A stretch of 64,000 bases of DNA from Paenibacillus sp. FSL H7-0331. GTDB lineage: Bacteria; Bacillota; Bacilli; Paenibacillales; NBRC-103111. Positions 27,402 through 35,599 of this stretch are shown here, one piece after another (the stretch's first letter is position 1; every line of letters begins with the position of its first letter). The stretch is from assembly GCF_001956045.1 (NCBI RefSeq), contig NZ_MRTH01000032.1:1-64000 (forward strand), read 5' to 3'. The notes under the pieces are model-generated. The model did no database searches and was not told where the DNA came from. It saw only the letters and a list, made by a program, of their open reading frames with translations. Both the position numbers and the translations under genes were made by a program.

Positions 27402-27420
27402 AAAGTAAAAATAAAGTAAA
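27402..27420 (-). promoter_or_regulatory. direct-repeat operator before the ABC-2 exporter
   Basis: On the minus strand TTTACTTT occurs twice with an 11-bp period (given strand AAAGTAAA at 27402-27409 and 27413-27420), followed by TTGAAA and TATACT promoter-like hexamers (spacer only 15 bases). Such spacing suits the OmpR-type regulator encoded at 28542. The upstream copy partly overlaps the terminator T-run, so chance cannot be excluded. Confidence 0.4.
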
Positions 27421-27442
27421 AAAACTCCCGGGCGGGAGTTTT
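27417..27442 (-). terminator. terminator of the two-component operon
   Basis: AAAACTCCC and GGGAGTTTT form a nine-pair stem with a GGGC loop. On the minus strand seven Ts follow. It lies just after the kinase gene (stop at 27457) and separates it from the exporter genes. Confidence 0.8.
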
Positions 27443-27456
27443 GAAGGAGGAGAGTC

Positions 27457-28545
27457 TTAATCAGCTGTAGAAGGGAGCTGAATCGTGATTGTGCACCCGT
27501 TGTGAGGTTTACTTTGTACCGTGATCGTACCTCGATGGATTTCAATAAACTGTTTGGCAAGAGTTAGACCAAGGCCTGTTCCTGCCGGATTCTTGTTTGT
27601 GGTTGTTCCTCTGTAATACCGTTTAAACCATAGCTGTGCGGTTTGTTCGTCCATTCCGATTCCGTCGTCCTGCACAGCAATCGTTATGAACGCCGGAGTG
27701 TATGATAGATAGGTATTGATTCTGGTCCCCGACGGATTATGGATTACAGCGTTCACCAGTATATTATGTAGCGCTCTGCGGATGAGCGGAGAGTCCAACT
27801 GTGCCATTAGACATTCTGCAGAGGGCGTAAAGGAAAAATGATACGCCTGCGCATCTGGAGAATTCGCCATATCGATCACACAATCCCTGACCAGTTGAAC
27901 CAGATCCGTACTCTCTAATACAGGCTCTAGCACGCGCTTATCCAAGGAAAGAGATGAGTGGAGATCCTGTATCAGCTCTTCGACATATACGGTCTTCTGT
28001 TCAATCAAATGACCAAAGCGCGTCAGTTCCTCGGCTGACCAGGAATAGGAGTCCGTTGCGATCATGGAGGCATATCCCCGAATATAGGAGAGAGGAGTTT
28101 TGAGGTCGTGAGAAATTCCTGCAATCCAGTCATGCCGCTGCTGGTCCAGCAGCTCCCGCTGATACTCATTTTCTTTCAAGATTTCAGTTAAGGCAGTCAT
28201 ATGCTCAAATAATTCCTTGTATAACACACGAGATGTGAATTTAACTGAAAACTCTTTTTTTCCAGCGGGTGCTTCCAAAGAACCCCTCGACATCTGTTTC
28301 AACCAGCGGATCAGGTACATGAGCGGTTGAATGACAATATACAAAAACAATAGTAATGCACTAAGGCACAATAATGAAAAAATAACTATCGGAATGAGGC
28401 GGGAATCCAGTTGACTGAAAAAAGGGATTGTATTGTGAATTAGCAATATGAATACTGTCAGCACCAAAAAAGCTATAAGCAAAAGAGCGGCAATTGCTGC
28501 GAGTAGAGCTAACAAACGGAGGAGGATAGGGATGAGATTTCTCAT
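27457..28545 (-). CDS. sensor histidine kinase
   Basis: A 362-aa kinase with two membrane helices (about 8-37 and 50-73) and a short loop of about 12 residues between them. A linker with HAMP-like helix follows. The DHp motif is AGISHDLKTPLSYIRG (His about 146). The ATPase lobe has NILVNAVIHNPSG, QDDGIGMDE, and GTGLGLTLAKQ. The start overlaps the regulator end by four bases. The short outside loop suggests intramembrane sensing, as in lantibiotic/bacitracin responsive kinases. Confidence 0.9.
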   Translation of the reverse strand: MRNLIPILLRLLALLAAIAALLLIAFLVLTVFILLIHNTIPFFSQLDSRLIPIVIFSLLCLSALLLFLYIVIQPLMYLIRWLKQMSRGSLEAPAGKKEFSVKFTSRVLYKELFEHMTALTEILKENEYQRELLDQQRHDWIAGISHDLKTPLSYIRGYASMIATDSYSWSAEELTRFGHLIEQKTVYVEELIQDLHSSLSLDKRVLEPVLESTDLVQLVRDCVIDMANSPDAQAYHFSFTPSAECLMAQLDSPLIRRALHNILVNAVIHNPSGTRINTYLSYTPAFITIAVQDDGIGMDEQTAQLWFKRYYRGTTTNKNPAGTGLGLTLAKQFIEIHRGTITVQSKPHNGCTITIQLPSTAD

Positions 28546-29258
28546 ATTCTCTGTTCCTTGACCGCATGAGGCACGAATTTATACCCTAATCCTCTGACAT
28601 TGATTAAATAAATCGGTTTTTTAGGGTCTGGCTCCAGCTTGTGTCGGAGCTTGGAGATATAAATCACGACCGTTTTTTCGTCGCCGTAAAACGGTTGATC
28701 CCAAACCTGCTCGTAAAGGTGTTCGATACTGAAAATACGGTTTGGGTGCTGAATTAGAAATTGGATTAAATGATACTCTTTAGCCGTTAGCTCGATTGGT
28801 AAACCGTTCCGGTATACTTGGCAATCCATCCTATTTACAGTGAAATGCTGAAAGGATACAGTTTCATGAAGGCTTGTGCTCTCTTGTATGTAAGCTCTTT
28901 TACGGCGAAGCTGTGCGTTGACCCGTGCCACTAACTCAAGCGCATTGAAAGGCTTTGTCACATAATCGTCTCCACCCATGCCAAAGCCTTGAAGCAAGTC
29001 ATAATCCGAGGTTCTGGCCGTTAGGAATAAAATCGGACAGGCAGTCAGCGCACGGAACTTCAGACAGAGCTCGAAGCCGTTCATATCAGGAAGCATGACG
29101 TCGAGAATAATCAGGTCAATTTTTGTTTCCTTCACGATGTTCAAGGCGGTCTGACCTGTTTGTGCAAGCTTTATCTGTGTAAAGCCTTCCTTGACTAAAA
29201 GAATATTGAGCATTTCAAGCAGGCCAGCTTCGTCATCTATGATAAGAATTGTTTCCAT
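28542..29258 (-). CDS. OmpR-family response regulator
   Basis: A 238-aa regulator beginning METILIIDDEAGLLEMLNIL. Asp53 is in LIILDVMLPDMNG; KPF is present; the winged helix ends NVRGLGYKFVP. The start at 29258 is set by GGAGG seven bases upstream; the longer frame to 29351 has no ribosome binding site. It is the partner of the kinase at 27457 and the likely controller of the exporter at 24971-27328. Confidence 0.9.
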   Translation of the reverse strand: METILIIDDEAGLLEMLNILLVKEGFTQIKLAQTGQTALNIVKETKIDLIILDVMLPDMNGFELCLKFRALTACPILFLTARTSDYDLLQGFGMGGDDYVTKPFNALELVARVNAQLRRKRAYIQESTSLHETVSFQHFTVNRMDCQVYRNGLPIELTAKEYHLIQFLIQHPNRIFSIEHLYEQVWDQPFYGDEKTVVIYISKLRHKLEPDPKKPIYLINVRGLGYKFVPHAVKEQRI

Positions 29259-29341
29259 CTGAAGTCCTCCGATTTGGTCCATTCTGCCATGATTTATATA
29301 CCAGTTTACTATAAAGCCGTGCACAATTCTAATCAGAGAGC

Positions 29342-29668
29342 AGTGAAGCATTCTCGAAAATTTCAGAATCCGAGCGGGAAGTTTATGAAGGTCATCTGGA
29401 TGCGGCCAATATGCTGGTGACGAACTTTCTGGAGGAGGTTGATTTGTCCGAAAAGGATATTAAGCAGCTTCAAAGAATTCTCCAGGAGAAGCAGCAAAGT
29501 GTCCGACATGTGCTGTGGCTCATTGTGCTGGTTGGATTGCTGCAGCCAGACATTACTTTAGCAAATGATTATAACCGGCGCTTTGAATCAACGTCAGAGC
29601 AGCTAAAATGTGAGAAAAGCATCTTAATTTTCCAACGCGGCAGCCTCTTCTTTATTGAACTAAAGTGA
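29342..29668 (+). pseudogene. BlaI-type repressor C-terminus joined to a decayed BlaR1-like start
   Basis: The frame reads SKISESEREVYEGHLDAANM, LVTNFLEEVDLSEKDIKQLQ and RILQEKQQ, the C-terminal dimerisation helices and tail of BlaI/MecI proteins. VRHVLWLIVLVGLLQPDITL follows, as if running into the first membrane helix of the overlapping blaR1 gene, then unrelated sequence to 29668. No N-terminal DNA-binding domain is present here; one lies alone at 9941. Confidence 0.5.
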
Positions 29669-29781
29669 ACTCCGGATCATCAAGGTTCAGGTACTAGAAT
29701 AAGATAGTACTATTTAAATTATTCGAAGTAATGTATATTTCGTTTTATAAGTTTATAACACTGAGTAGGAGATGATGTTTT

Positions 29782-30060
29782 ATGATTTATCGATTTATTG
29801 ATGTAAATCCATTTCAACTGGTATTTGTGATTTGCCCTTTAATATCGATAATTTTGGGGATTGTTTTTGCTATTATGCAACAGAATAAAGTAATTGCACC
29901 AATAATAGCTTGTCTACTTCCACTTCTTTTCACTACTGTTGACTTGAGTACTTTTAAAGCAAATTTGGAAGCTTGGTTCTTGTGGGGAGTTATATATGCC
30001 TTAATAGCATACATCTCTGGATGGGTTATCTATTGGATTAAAATGAAACGCATAATTTAG
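29782..30060 (+). CDS. small membrane protein, DUF2651-like
   Basis: A 92-aa protein with three hydrophobic helices, beginning MIYRFIDVNPFQLVFVICPL, with GTAGGAGATG before the ATG. Length and layout resemble DUF2651 (YbeF-type) proteins of Bacillales, function unknown. An AT-rich promoter region precedes it; no partner gene adjoins. Confidence 0.65.
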   Translation: MIYRFIDVNPFQLVFVICPLISIILGIVFAIMQQNKVIAPIIACLLPLLFTTVDLSTFKANLEAWFLWGVIYALIAYISGWVIYWIKMKRII

Positions 30061-30204
30061 GAACTTAACTATATTGTTTAGCTAAAAGGGAAACGATAGC
30101 TCGAAATCAATACCAAAGGATGTCGTGGAAATTACTGGTTAACAAAACAGAGATTTTTAGGTTTTGGTGCAACTATGAAAACTGATCAAAGATAGCGGCA
30201 TATT

Positions 30205-30230
30205 GTGGTTTGACTATGCTGTCAAACCAC
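30205..30230. repeat. perfect hairpin next to IS6 remnant
   Basis: GTGGTTTGAC and GTCAAACCAC form a ten-pair stem with a six-base loop. No T-run follows on either strand. It lies just beside the end of the IS6 transposase fragment and might be part of that insertion's end. Confidence 0.4.
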
Positions 30231-30235
30231 ACTAT

Positions 30236-30590
30236 TTATTGCTTTAATTCAATTGCTGAGAGGGCAGACGAATGATTGCATTCGACCTGACCTTTCCTTA
30301 TCAAGTGCAGGGCTTCGATTCCGGCAATTGTTTTCTCGGCTGTTGCGAGAGACCTAAATCCCAACATCGGTTTGATGATTTTCTTTATGAATCGATGATC
30401 TTGTTCAATAATATTGTTTAGATATTTCTGTTGTCGTATCATTGTTTCTTGTTTCATAAACTTCTCATCCTCAATTGCTGAACCGCTGTTGGGTAAGCTG
30501 GGTTATTATCAACGGTGATCACGCGCAGCGATAGATTGTGTGGTGAAGCTAATGCTTTCTTGAAAAATCTTATAGCTGCAGGGGCGTCGG
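30236..30590 (-). mobile_element. IS6-family transposase C-terminal fragment
   Basis: The reverse strand gives PADAPAAIRFFKKALASPHN and VITVDNNPAYPTAVQQLR, then in another frame YLNNIIEQDHRFIKKIIKPM and LGFRSLATAEKTIAGIEALH. This is the DDE catalytic tail (last Glu in the EALH region's neighbourhood, YLNNxxEQDHRxxK motif) of IS6/IS26-type transposases. A frameshift lies near 30460 and the N-terminal half is gone. It abuts an IS3 fragment on the other strand. Confidence 0.78.
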
Positions 30591-31012
30591 CTGGTTGTAT
30601 CTTGCTGGTGTGTTAGATTTACATGGCTCTAAACTTGTGGGTTGGGTCATGGACAGTCGAATGAAAACGGAACTTATTTGCGCTGCGTTAAAGCAGGTGA
30701 TTGGACGGACAGGCGCTTCTAAGGGACTCATCGTCCATTCCGAGCAGGGTTATAATATGCTAGTAAGTGCTTCCGACAGCTCCTCAAAAAGCATGAATTT
30801 GTCTGCAGCATGAGTCGCAAAGGTAATTGCTATGATAATACACCGATGGAATGCTTTGGGGCAACCTCAAAATGGAATGGCTGAATGACTATACATTTAA
30901 GACGCGTGCTGAAGTTAGAAAGACTGTATTTGAATATATCGAGCTATTCATAACCGTCGGAGAACGCATTCCTCCAACAATTATGTACCGCCATTCAAGG
31001 TCGGGGAAGAAC
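30586..31012 (+). mobile_element. IS3-family (IS150-like) OrfB C-terminal fragment
   Basis: GWLYLAGVLDLHGSKLVGWV and MDSRMKTELICAALKQVIGR, then after frameshifts CSMSRKGNCYDNTPMECF, WLNDYTFKTRAEVRKTVFEY match the rve integrase core of IS150-type transposases. The expected HSDRG motif reads HSEQG, so it is inactive even apart from the frameshifts. The N-terminus was lost at the junction with the IS6 fragment. Confidence 0.75.
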
Positions 31013-31109
31013 TGTAAGCAGTAGACTAATGGGTGTCACCGTGGCTTTGAAGCTGTCGCTGAAAGAACTGTACGCGGTAGCGGCTCCTGTGGAGAGCAAG
31101 AAGCGGAGC

Positions 31110-31871
31110 TTAATGTCCAGCCGGAAGTTCAACTTCATAGTATCCATTTTCGTTTGCCCAAGTATGGAATAAACCGGAACCTTCAGGTGCAGTACCGGAG
31201 AAGACATGTGAATCAGCTTCACGTTCAGTAGTACTGTCCTTGTTAAAATCAACAGGAATTAAAAACACTTGTGCGTCTTTATCAGGACTGGTACCGACGG
31301 ATTTATCGGATTGCAAAGTAATGGTCCCTTTTAATTTACCTGTCGTGGCAATTTTTCCTGCGGCAGGTAATTTTATTTTATCAACTTTCCCAAATCCAAG
31401 CCCCCGCTTATAATCCCATCTAGTTTCCAATCCAAACTCAGTAACAGCAAAACGCCAAGTCAAAGGAAAATATGTTACATCTCGGAATACAAGAAGGGGG
31501 TACTCTTCTTTGGAATTATCAATTAATTTATTATTCACTTTTATACTATGATCAGGTATCATCGCATTATAGCTTGCTTTTAAATCATTTTTGGAACCCA
31601 TATCCTGTACAAGATCTTTAGCGTAATCATCACTTCTCTTAACGAAAAATCCATTCTGTTCATCCCAATTCGTTCTTAGACTTAATGCCTGAGTGTATTT
31701 CCATGTCAAAGGGAAATATGTTATATCTTTGTAATTAACATGTGGGTATTTTAACTGAGATTTGATAACTTGGAATTTGCACCTTCATAGATGCGTCCTC
31801 AGCATATATTGAGGCTGGATACAAACAAAGGATTAATCCTAGTAAAAGGAAAAATTTATTGGCGATTTTCA
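31110..31871 (-). pseudogene. secreted protein with copper-amine-oxidase-N-like repeats, frameshifted
   Basis: The reverse strand starts MKIANKFFLLLGLILCLYPA SIYAED, a signal peptide, with GAGGG upstream. A shift near 31750 moves the frame from KIPTC* to KYPHVNYKDITYFPLTW, and the reading continues to 31110. Two YPxLxxxDVTYFPLTW units are present (the second reads YPLLVFRDVTYFPLTWRFAV), typical of the short repeats in extracellular Paenibacillus proteins with copper amine oxidase N-terminal-type domains. The C-terminal part (KLKGTITLQSDKSVGTSPDK then FHTWANENGYYEVELPAG) looks like a carboxypeptidase-regulatory/Ig-like domain. The end is disrupted beside the IS3 fragment. Confidence 0.6.
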
Positions 31872-31975
31872 TTTTATGTGACACCCTCTTATAGTTTTTA
31901 TTAATAGAAAGATACCACCTTATTCCATTATTTGCGTGGATTTATACAAAATGCCCGGGTTAATAAAATTCTTTA

Positions 31976-32094
31976 TTGACAACAATGATACGCTATGTAG
32001 TTTACTATATAAGATGAACTTGAAAAACGATACCTGATTAAAGTCACCTCAAGTTCAACCTATGGTGATTAAAAATGGAAGGGCAGGCGGGTCA
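31976..32094 (+). promoter_or_regulatory. promoter region of the third two-component system
   Basis: TTGACA at about 31975-31980 is a consensus -35; TTTACTATATAAG lies about 20 bases further and can supply a -10. The spacing is longer than usual, so activator dependence is possible. It leads to the response regulator start at 32095. Confidence 0.4.
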
Positions 32095-32793
32095 ATGAAG
32101 AGTACAATCTTGATTATTGACGATGACAAGCAGCTATGCCAACTGCTGCAAAAATGTGTCAGCAATGAAAATATAGATGCTGTTGTTTATCATTCCGGCA
32201 AAGACGGATTGGAGGCGCTGTCCAGGACGGAGGTTCAATTGATTGTGCTGGATGTGATGATGCCGGGAATGGATGGATTTGATACCCTCGCAAAAATTCG
32301 GGAAATCAGCCCGGTTCCCGTATTAATGCTGACCTCCAGAACGGAAAGCAGCGATAAGGTGCGCGGGCTGCGCGCCGGCGCTGACGACTACCTGACCAAG
32401 CCCTTTGATGTGGATGAGTTCATCGCCCGTGTGCAGTCGCTGATCCGCCGATACACTACACTGAATGCATTTTCCTCCGAGGGGGGGCAGAAGCTGTCTT
32501 TTCAGGGACTTACCATTGAACTGGATACTTGTATCTTAACGGTGAATGGGCAGAAGGTAGACCTTCCGGCCAAAGAATTTGAAGTTCTGCGCTATCTTGC
32601 CGAGAATCAGGGCAGGGTGCTTACCAAGCAGCAAATTTATGAACGGGTATGGCAGGAGCCATACGCTTATGATGATGCCAACATTATGGGCTATATCAGT
32701 CGGTTACGGAAGAAAATTGAGCCGGACGCCAATAATCCAACCTATATCCAGACGGTAAAGGGTATGGGCTACCGCTTTAATCGTGGGGTGTGA
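32095..32793 (+). CDS. OmpR-family response regulator
   Basis: A 232-aa regulator beginning MKSTILIIDDDKQLCQLLQK. Phospho-acceptor Asp53 lies in LIVLDVMMPGMDG, KPF is present, and the winged helix ends TVKGMGYRFN. The ATG at 32095 fits the receiver-domain start; an upstream ATG at 32062 would add eleven residues without a good ribosome binding site. It overlaps or abuts the kinase start and should bind the TCTAGGTTA repeats before the exporter genes. Confidence 0.9.
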   Translation: MKSTILIIDDDKQLCQLLQKCVSNENIDAVVYHSGKDGLEALSRTEVQLIVLDVMMPGMDGFDTLAKIREISPVPVLMLTSRTESSDKVRGLRAGADDYLTKPFDVDEFIARVQSLIRRYTTLNAFSSEGGQKLSFQGLTIELDTCILTVNGQKVDLPAKEFEVLRYLAENQGRVLTKQQIYERVWQEPYAYDDANIMGYISRLRKKIEPDANNPTYIQTVKGMGYRFNRGV

Positions 32794-32795
32794 GG

Positions 32796-33743
32796 ATGGG
32801 AACTATAACCATTGAGTTATATGTGCTCCTTCTGCCGCTTATTGTTACGGCGGTTTCTTCTGCGATGGCCTTGCTGTTGTATGCCAAACTCCGCCGTATC
32901 AAATGCAGATTGAATGAGGTGTCCGAGACACTGACTGAAATTGCGCAGGGCGAGGACGACCGTAAGATCCTTGCCGCTCCGGATGATGTGACTGCTGCGA
33001 TCTGTTATCAAATCAATGAGATTGTCCATGACTTTCGTGACCAATTAATTGAATTGAAACGGGCGGAAAAAATGAACAAGCAGTTGATGACAAGCCTATC
33101 CCATGATGTACGCACTCCCTTGACTACTCTTATCGGCTATTTGGATGCGGTGAACAAGGGGATTGTTTCCGGTAAAGAAAGGGAAGAATATATTGAAACG
33201 GCGTGCCTGAAATCTCACGACATGAAAGATTATATCAACAAGCTGTTTGAGTGGTTCAAGCTGAATTCGGATGAGGAAACCTTTGTCATTCAGAAAGTGG
33301 AGCTGGCAGAGCTGACCCGCAGTATTTTGCAGGATTGGCTGTTTGTATTCGAGGATTCCCTTATAGAGTATGACATTACGATTCCGGAGACGCAAATTAT
33401 GATTCAGTTTGACATCGATGCTTACTCCCGGATCCTGAACAACCTGATTCAGAACGTCATATCTCATAGCGGCGCAAGCCGTATTGAAATCAGTGTTGTT
33501 GCCCAACGTACACTTGTGGATGTAAGGGTCGCGGATAATGGAAAGGGGATTTCCAAACAAGATTTGCCCCACATTTTTGACCGGCTCTATAAATGCGATA
33601 AAAGTCGTTCGGAGAAAGGAAGCGGACTGGGGCTGTCCATTGTACAGCGGCTTGTTAAAAAGATGAAGGGGAGCATTACCGCCCACAGCGAACCGGATAA
33701 GAAAACCGAATTTTGCCTCCGGCTGCCGCTGCTGGAACAATAA
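32796..33743 (+). CDS. sensor histidine kinase
   Basis: A 315-aa kinase with a single clear N-terminal membrane helix (about residues 7-30) and no extracellular domain. The DHp motif is SLSHDVRTPLTTLIGY (His about 103). The ATPase lobe has NNLIQNVISHSGA, DNGKGIS and GSGLGLSIVQRL. The layout recalls short kinases of the lantibiotic/bacitracin response type (for example BcrS- or NsrK-like groups). A GTG at 32790 is an alternative start. Confidence 0.9.
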   Translation: MGTITIELYVLLLPLIVTAVSSAMALLLYAKLRRIKCRLNEVSETLTEIAQGEDDRKILAAPDDVTAAICYQINEIVHDFRDQLIELKRAEKMNKQLMTSLSHDVRTPLTTLIGYLDAVNKGIVSGKEREEYIETACLKSHDMKDYINKLFEWFKLNSDEETFVIQKVELAELTRSILQDWLFVFEDSLIEYDITIPETQIMIQFDIDAYSRILNNLIQNVISHSGASRIEISVVAQRTLVDVRVADNGKGISKQDLPHIFDRLYKCDKSRSEKGSGLGLSIVQRLVKKMKGSITAHSEPDKKTEFCLRLPLLEQ

Positions 33744-33770
33744 CATTAATAACTGTTCGTTCCCCACAAA

Positions 33771-33794
33771 GTCCTTGCCGGTGCAAGGGCTTTT
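33771..33794 (+). terminator. terminator after the kinase gene
   Basis: CCTTGC and GCAAGG form a six-pair stem with a CGGT loop, extended by G-T/C pairs and followed by CTTTT. It separates the two-component genes from the exporter genes. Confidence 0.6.
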
Positions 33795-33807
33795 ACTCGT
33801 CCAAAAT

Positions 33808-33849
33808 TCTAGGTTAACACTAGGACGGCTCTAGGTTAGCTCTAGGTTA
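33808..33849 (+). promoter_or_regulatory. four-fold 11-bp direct-repeat operator (TCTAGGTTA)
   Basis: TCTAGGTTA occurs at 33808-33816, 33830-33838 and 33841-33849; a weaker ACTAGGACG fills the 33819-33827 register. All four lie exactly 11 bp apart, on one face of the helix, as expected for tandem binding of an OmpR-type regulator. GATATGAT (about 33853-33860) may be the -10. The exporter ATPase starts at 33891. Confidence 0.7.
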
Positions 33850-33890
33850 GGGTGATATGATCAAGTACATAACAACAATGGAGGCTATGA

Positions 33891-34817
33891 ATGATGAGTG
33901 AGTATATCATTGAAACCAACAATCTGACCAAACAATATGGTGAACAGAAAAGTGTGGCGAACCTGAATCTCCATGTAAAGAAAGGACGTATCTACGGACT
34001 GCTGGGCCGCAACGGTGCGGGTAAAACCACCACCATGAGAATGCTGTTGAACCTTACCCAGCCTACGTCCGGCGAGGTGCGTATTTTTGGCAAGGATATT
34101 CGTAAGAATGAGAAAAAGATACTTCCCCGTATCGGAAGTCTAATCGAATCGCCGGGCTTCTACCCCAATTTGACAGGAACAGAAAATCTGAAGCTCTTTG
34201 CAGACTTGCGCGGGATTCCCAGTCGGGATGCAATCAAGAACACGCTGGAACTGGTAGGGCTTCCCTATCGGGACAAAAAGCTGTTTGTTCAATATTCCCT
34301 CGGCATGAAACAGCGCCTGGCGATTGCTCTGGCCGTGATGCATGACCCGGAGCTGCTGATCCTGGACGAGCCGATTAACGGACTCGATCCTATCGGTATT
34401 GCGGAAGTAAGAAGCTTCATTCGCGATCTTTGCACCGAAAGAGGAAAAACGATCTTGATTTCCAGCCATATCCTCTCGGAGATTGCTCTGCTGGCCGATG
34501 ATATTGGCATCATTGATAAGGGCGTGCTGCTGGAAGAGGGAAGCTTGAAGGAGCTGGAGCAGAAGAACAGCAAGTACATTCACTTTATGGTATCTGATAC
34601 CGCACAGGCTGTCCGCCTTTTGGAAAAGAATTTCAACACCTCAAATTTCTATGTGGAAAATAATTACAGTCTGCGTCTGCATGACACGACTCTGCCGATT
34701 GCCGCCATCATACGCATGTTTATAGAAAATGGCATTGAAGTATCAGAAGCACATATTTGCGAAGATACATTGGAAGATTATTTCAAAAAGGTCACGGGTG
34801 GTGTAGGCATTGCTTAA
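33891..34817 (+). CDS. BcrA-type ABC transporter ATP-binding protein
   Basis: A 308-aa ATPase: Walker A GRNGAGKTT, signature YSLGMKQRL, Walker B LLILDEPINGLDP, H-loop ISSHILSE. GGAGG lies before tandem ATG codons (33891, 33894), either of which may be used. Followed by two ABC-2 permeases, it forms a second peptide-antibiotic exporter of the same architecture as 24971-27328, but driven by the TCTAGGTTA operator. It overlaps the first permease by eight bases. Confidence 0.9.
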   Translation: MMSEYIIETNNLTKQYGEQKSVANLNLHVKKGRIYGLLGRNGAGKTTTMRMLLNLTQPTSGEVRIFGKDIRKNEKKILPRIGSLIESPGFYPNLTGTENLKLFADLRGIPSRDAIKNTLELVGLPYRDKKLFVQYSLGMKQRLAIALAVMHDPELLILDEPINGLDPIGIAEVRSFIRDLCTERGKTILISSHILSEIALLADDIGIIDKGVLLEEGSLKELEQKNSKYIHFMVSDTAQAVRLLEKNFNTSNFYVENNYSLRLHDTTLPIAAIIRMFIENGIEVSEAHICEDTLEDYFKKVTGGVGIA

Positions 34818-35589
34818 ACTTGTGAAGTGTGAGTTCGCGAAGTTGAAACGGAAAAAATTTGTGATGTTCGTAATTTTGGCGGCCTTTCTTTTCCCAATCC
34901 CTTTTACCATGCTTGTTCTAAAGGGTAGCCTTGGATCGATTGATGCCTACGATGGCCTTTTTGGGCTGATAGTAAGCTATGGGCAGCCCCTATTGCTTCC
35001 CTGTATATTGGGCATTGTGGCTTCTATGTTATTTTTTATGGAACGAGACAATGACACTCTTAAAAACTTGCGGACGATTCCTGTTTCGGCCATACAAATT
35101 GTTAACGCGAAGCTAATCGTCCTGTTTATACTTGGTTTGGTTTTCGCTTTGACCTCAGTAGTCGCTTCCATGCTTGGCGGTGCATGGGTTGGGAATATCC
35201 ATGGCATTTTTAGCAAATTAGGCATAAGTTCGCTCATTGGAGTGTTATTAACAGCCGGAATATTGCCGGTTGTTGTTGCAATTGTTTTCTTTAATCGGTC
35301 TTATGTTTTTTCCGTTTTGCTTACTGTCTTTTATGCAATATTCAACTTTTCAATGGTTACTATAGGGCTTCAATCGACAGTTCCAATCATGAGGTTATTG
35401 ACCAACATTTTACCCGTACCTCTTATATACCGTTGGTATTTAGGTGTGTCCGTATCTCCAGCGAAATCTTATTATGTAATTATAGAGCCTCATATTTTAC
35501 CGTTACTTCAGGTTGTCATGACCATTCTGGTTATCGCGGTTGTTTCTTATGCGGCAATAGTTCAGATTTATAAAAAGCGAGAAGATTGA
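34810..35589 (+). CDS. ABC-2 type permease, first subunit
   Basis: A 259-aa protein with six membrane helices, starting at a TTG (MLKLVKCEFAKLKRKKFVMF) within the ATPase gene's end. The inter-helix loop ERDNDTLKNLRTIPVSAIQI is characteristic of lantibiotic-immunity-type permeases. Confidence 0.88.
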   Translation: MLKLVKCEFAKLKRKKFVMFVILAAFLFPIPFTMLVLKGSLGSIDAYDGLFGLIVSYGQPLLLPCILGIVASMLFFMERDNDTLKNLRTIPVSAIQIVNAKLIVLFILGLVFALTSVVASMLGGAWVGNIHGIFSKLGISSLIGVLLTAGILPVVVAIVFFNRSYVFSVLLTVFYAIFNFSMVTIGLQSTVPIMRLLTNILPVPLIYRWYLGVSVSPAKSYYVIIEPHILPLLQVVMTILVIAVVSYAAIVQIYKKRED

Positions 35590-35599
35590 GGTGAGCAAA

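Noticed and set aside
30205..30230. Rho-independent terminator for the small membrane protein gene at 29782
   Set aside because: The stem is good, but no T-run follows on either strand and it is 145 bases from the gene, so it is listed only as a hairpin.
33808..33849. CRISPR-like short repeats
   Set aside because: The units are 9-11 bp with no spacers; they fit a response-regulator operator, not a CRISPR array. No CRISPR or cas gene was found in the window.
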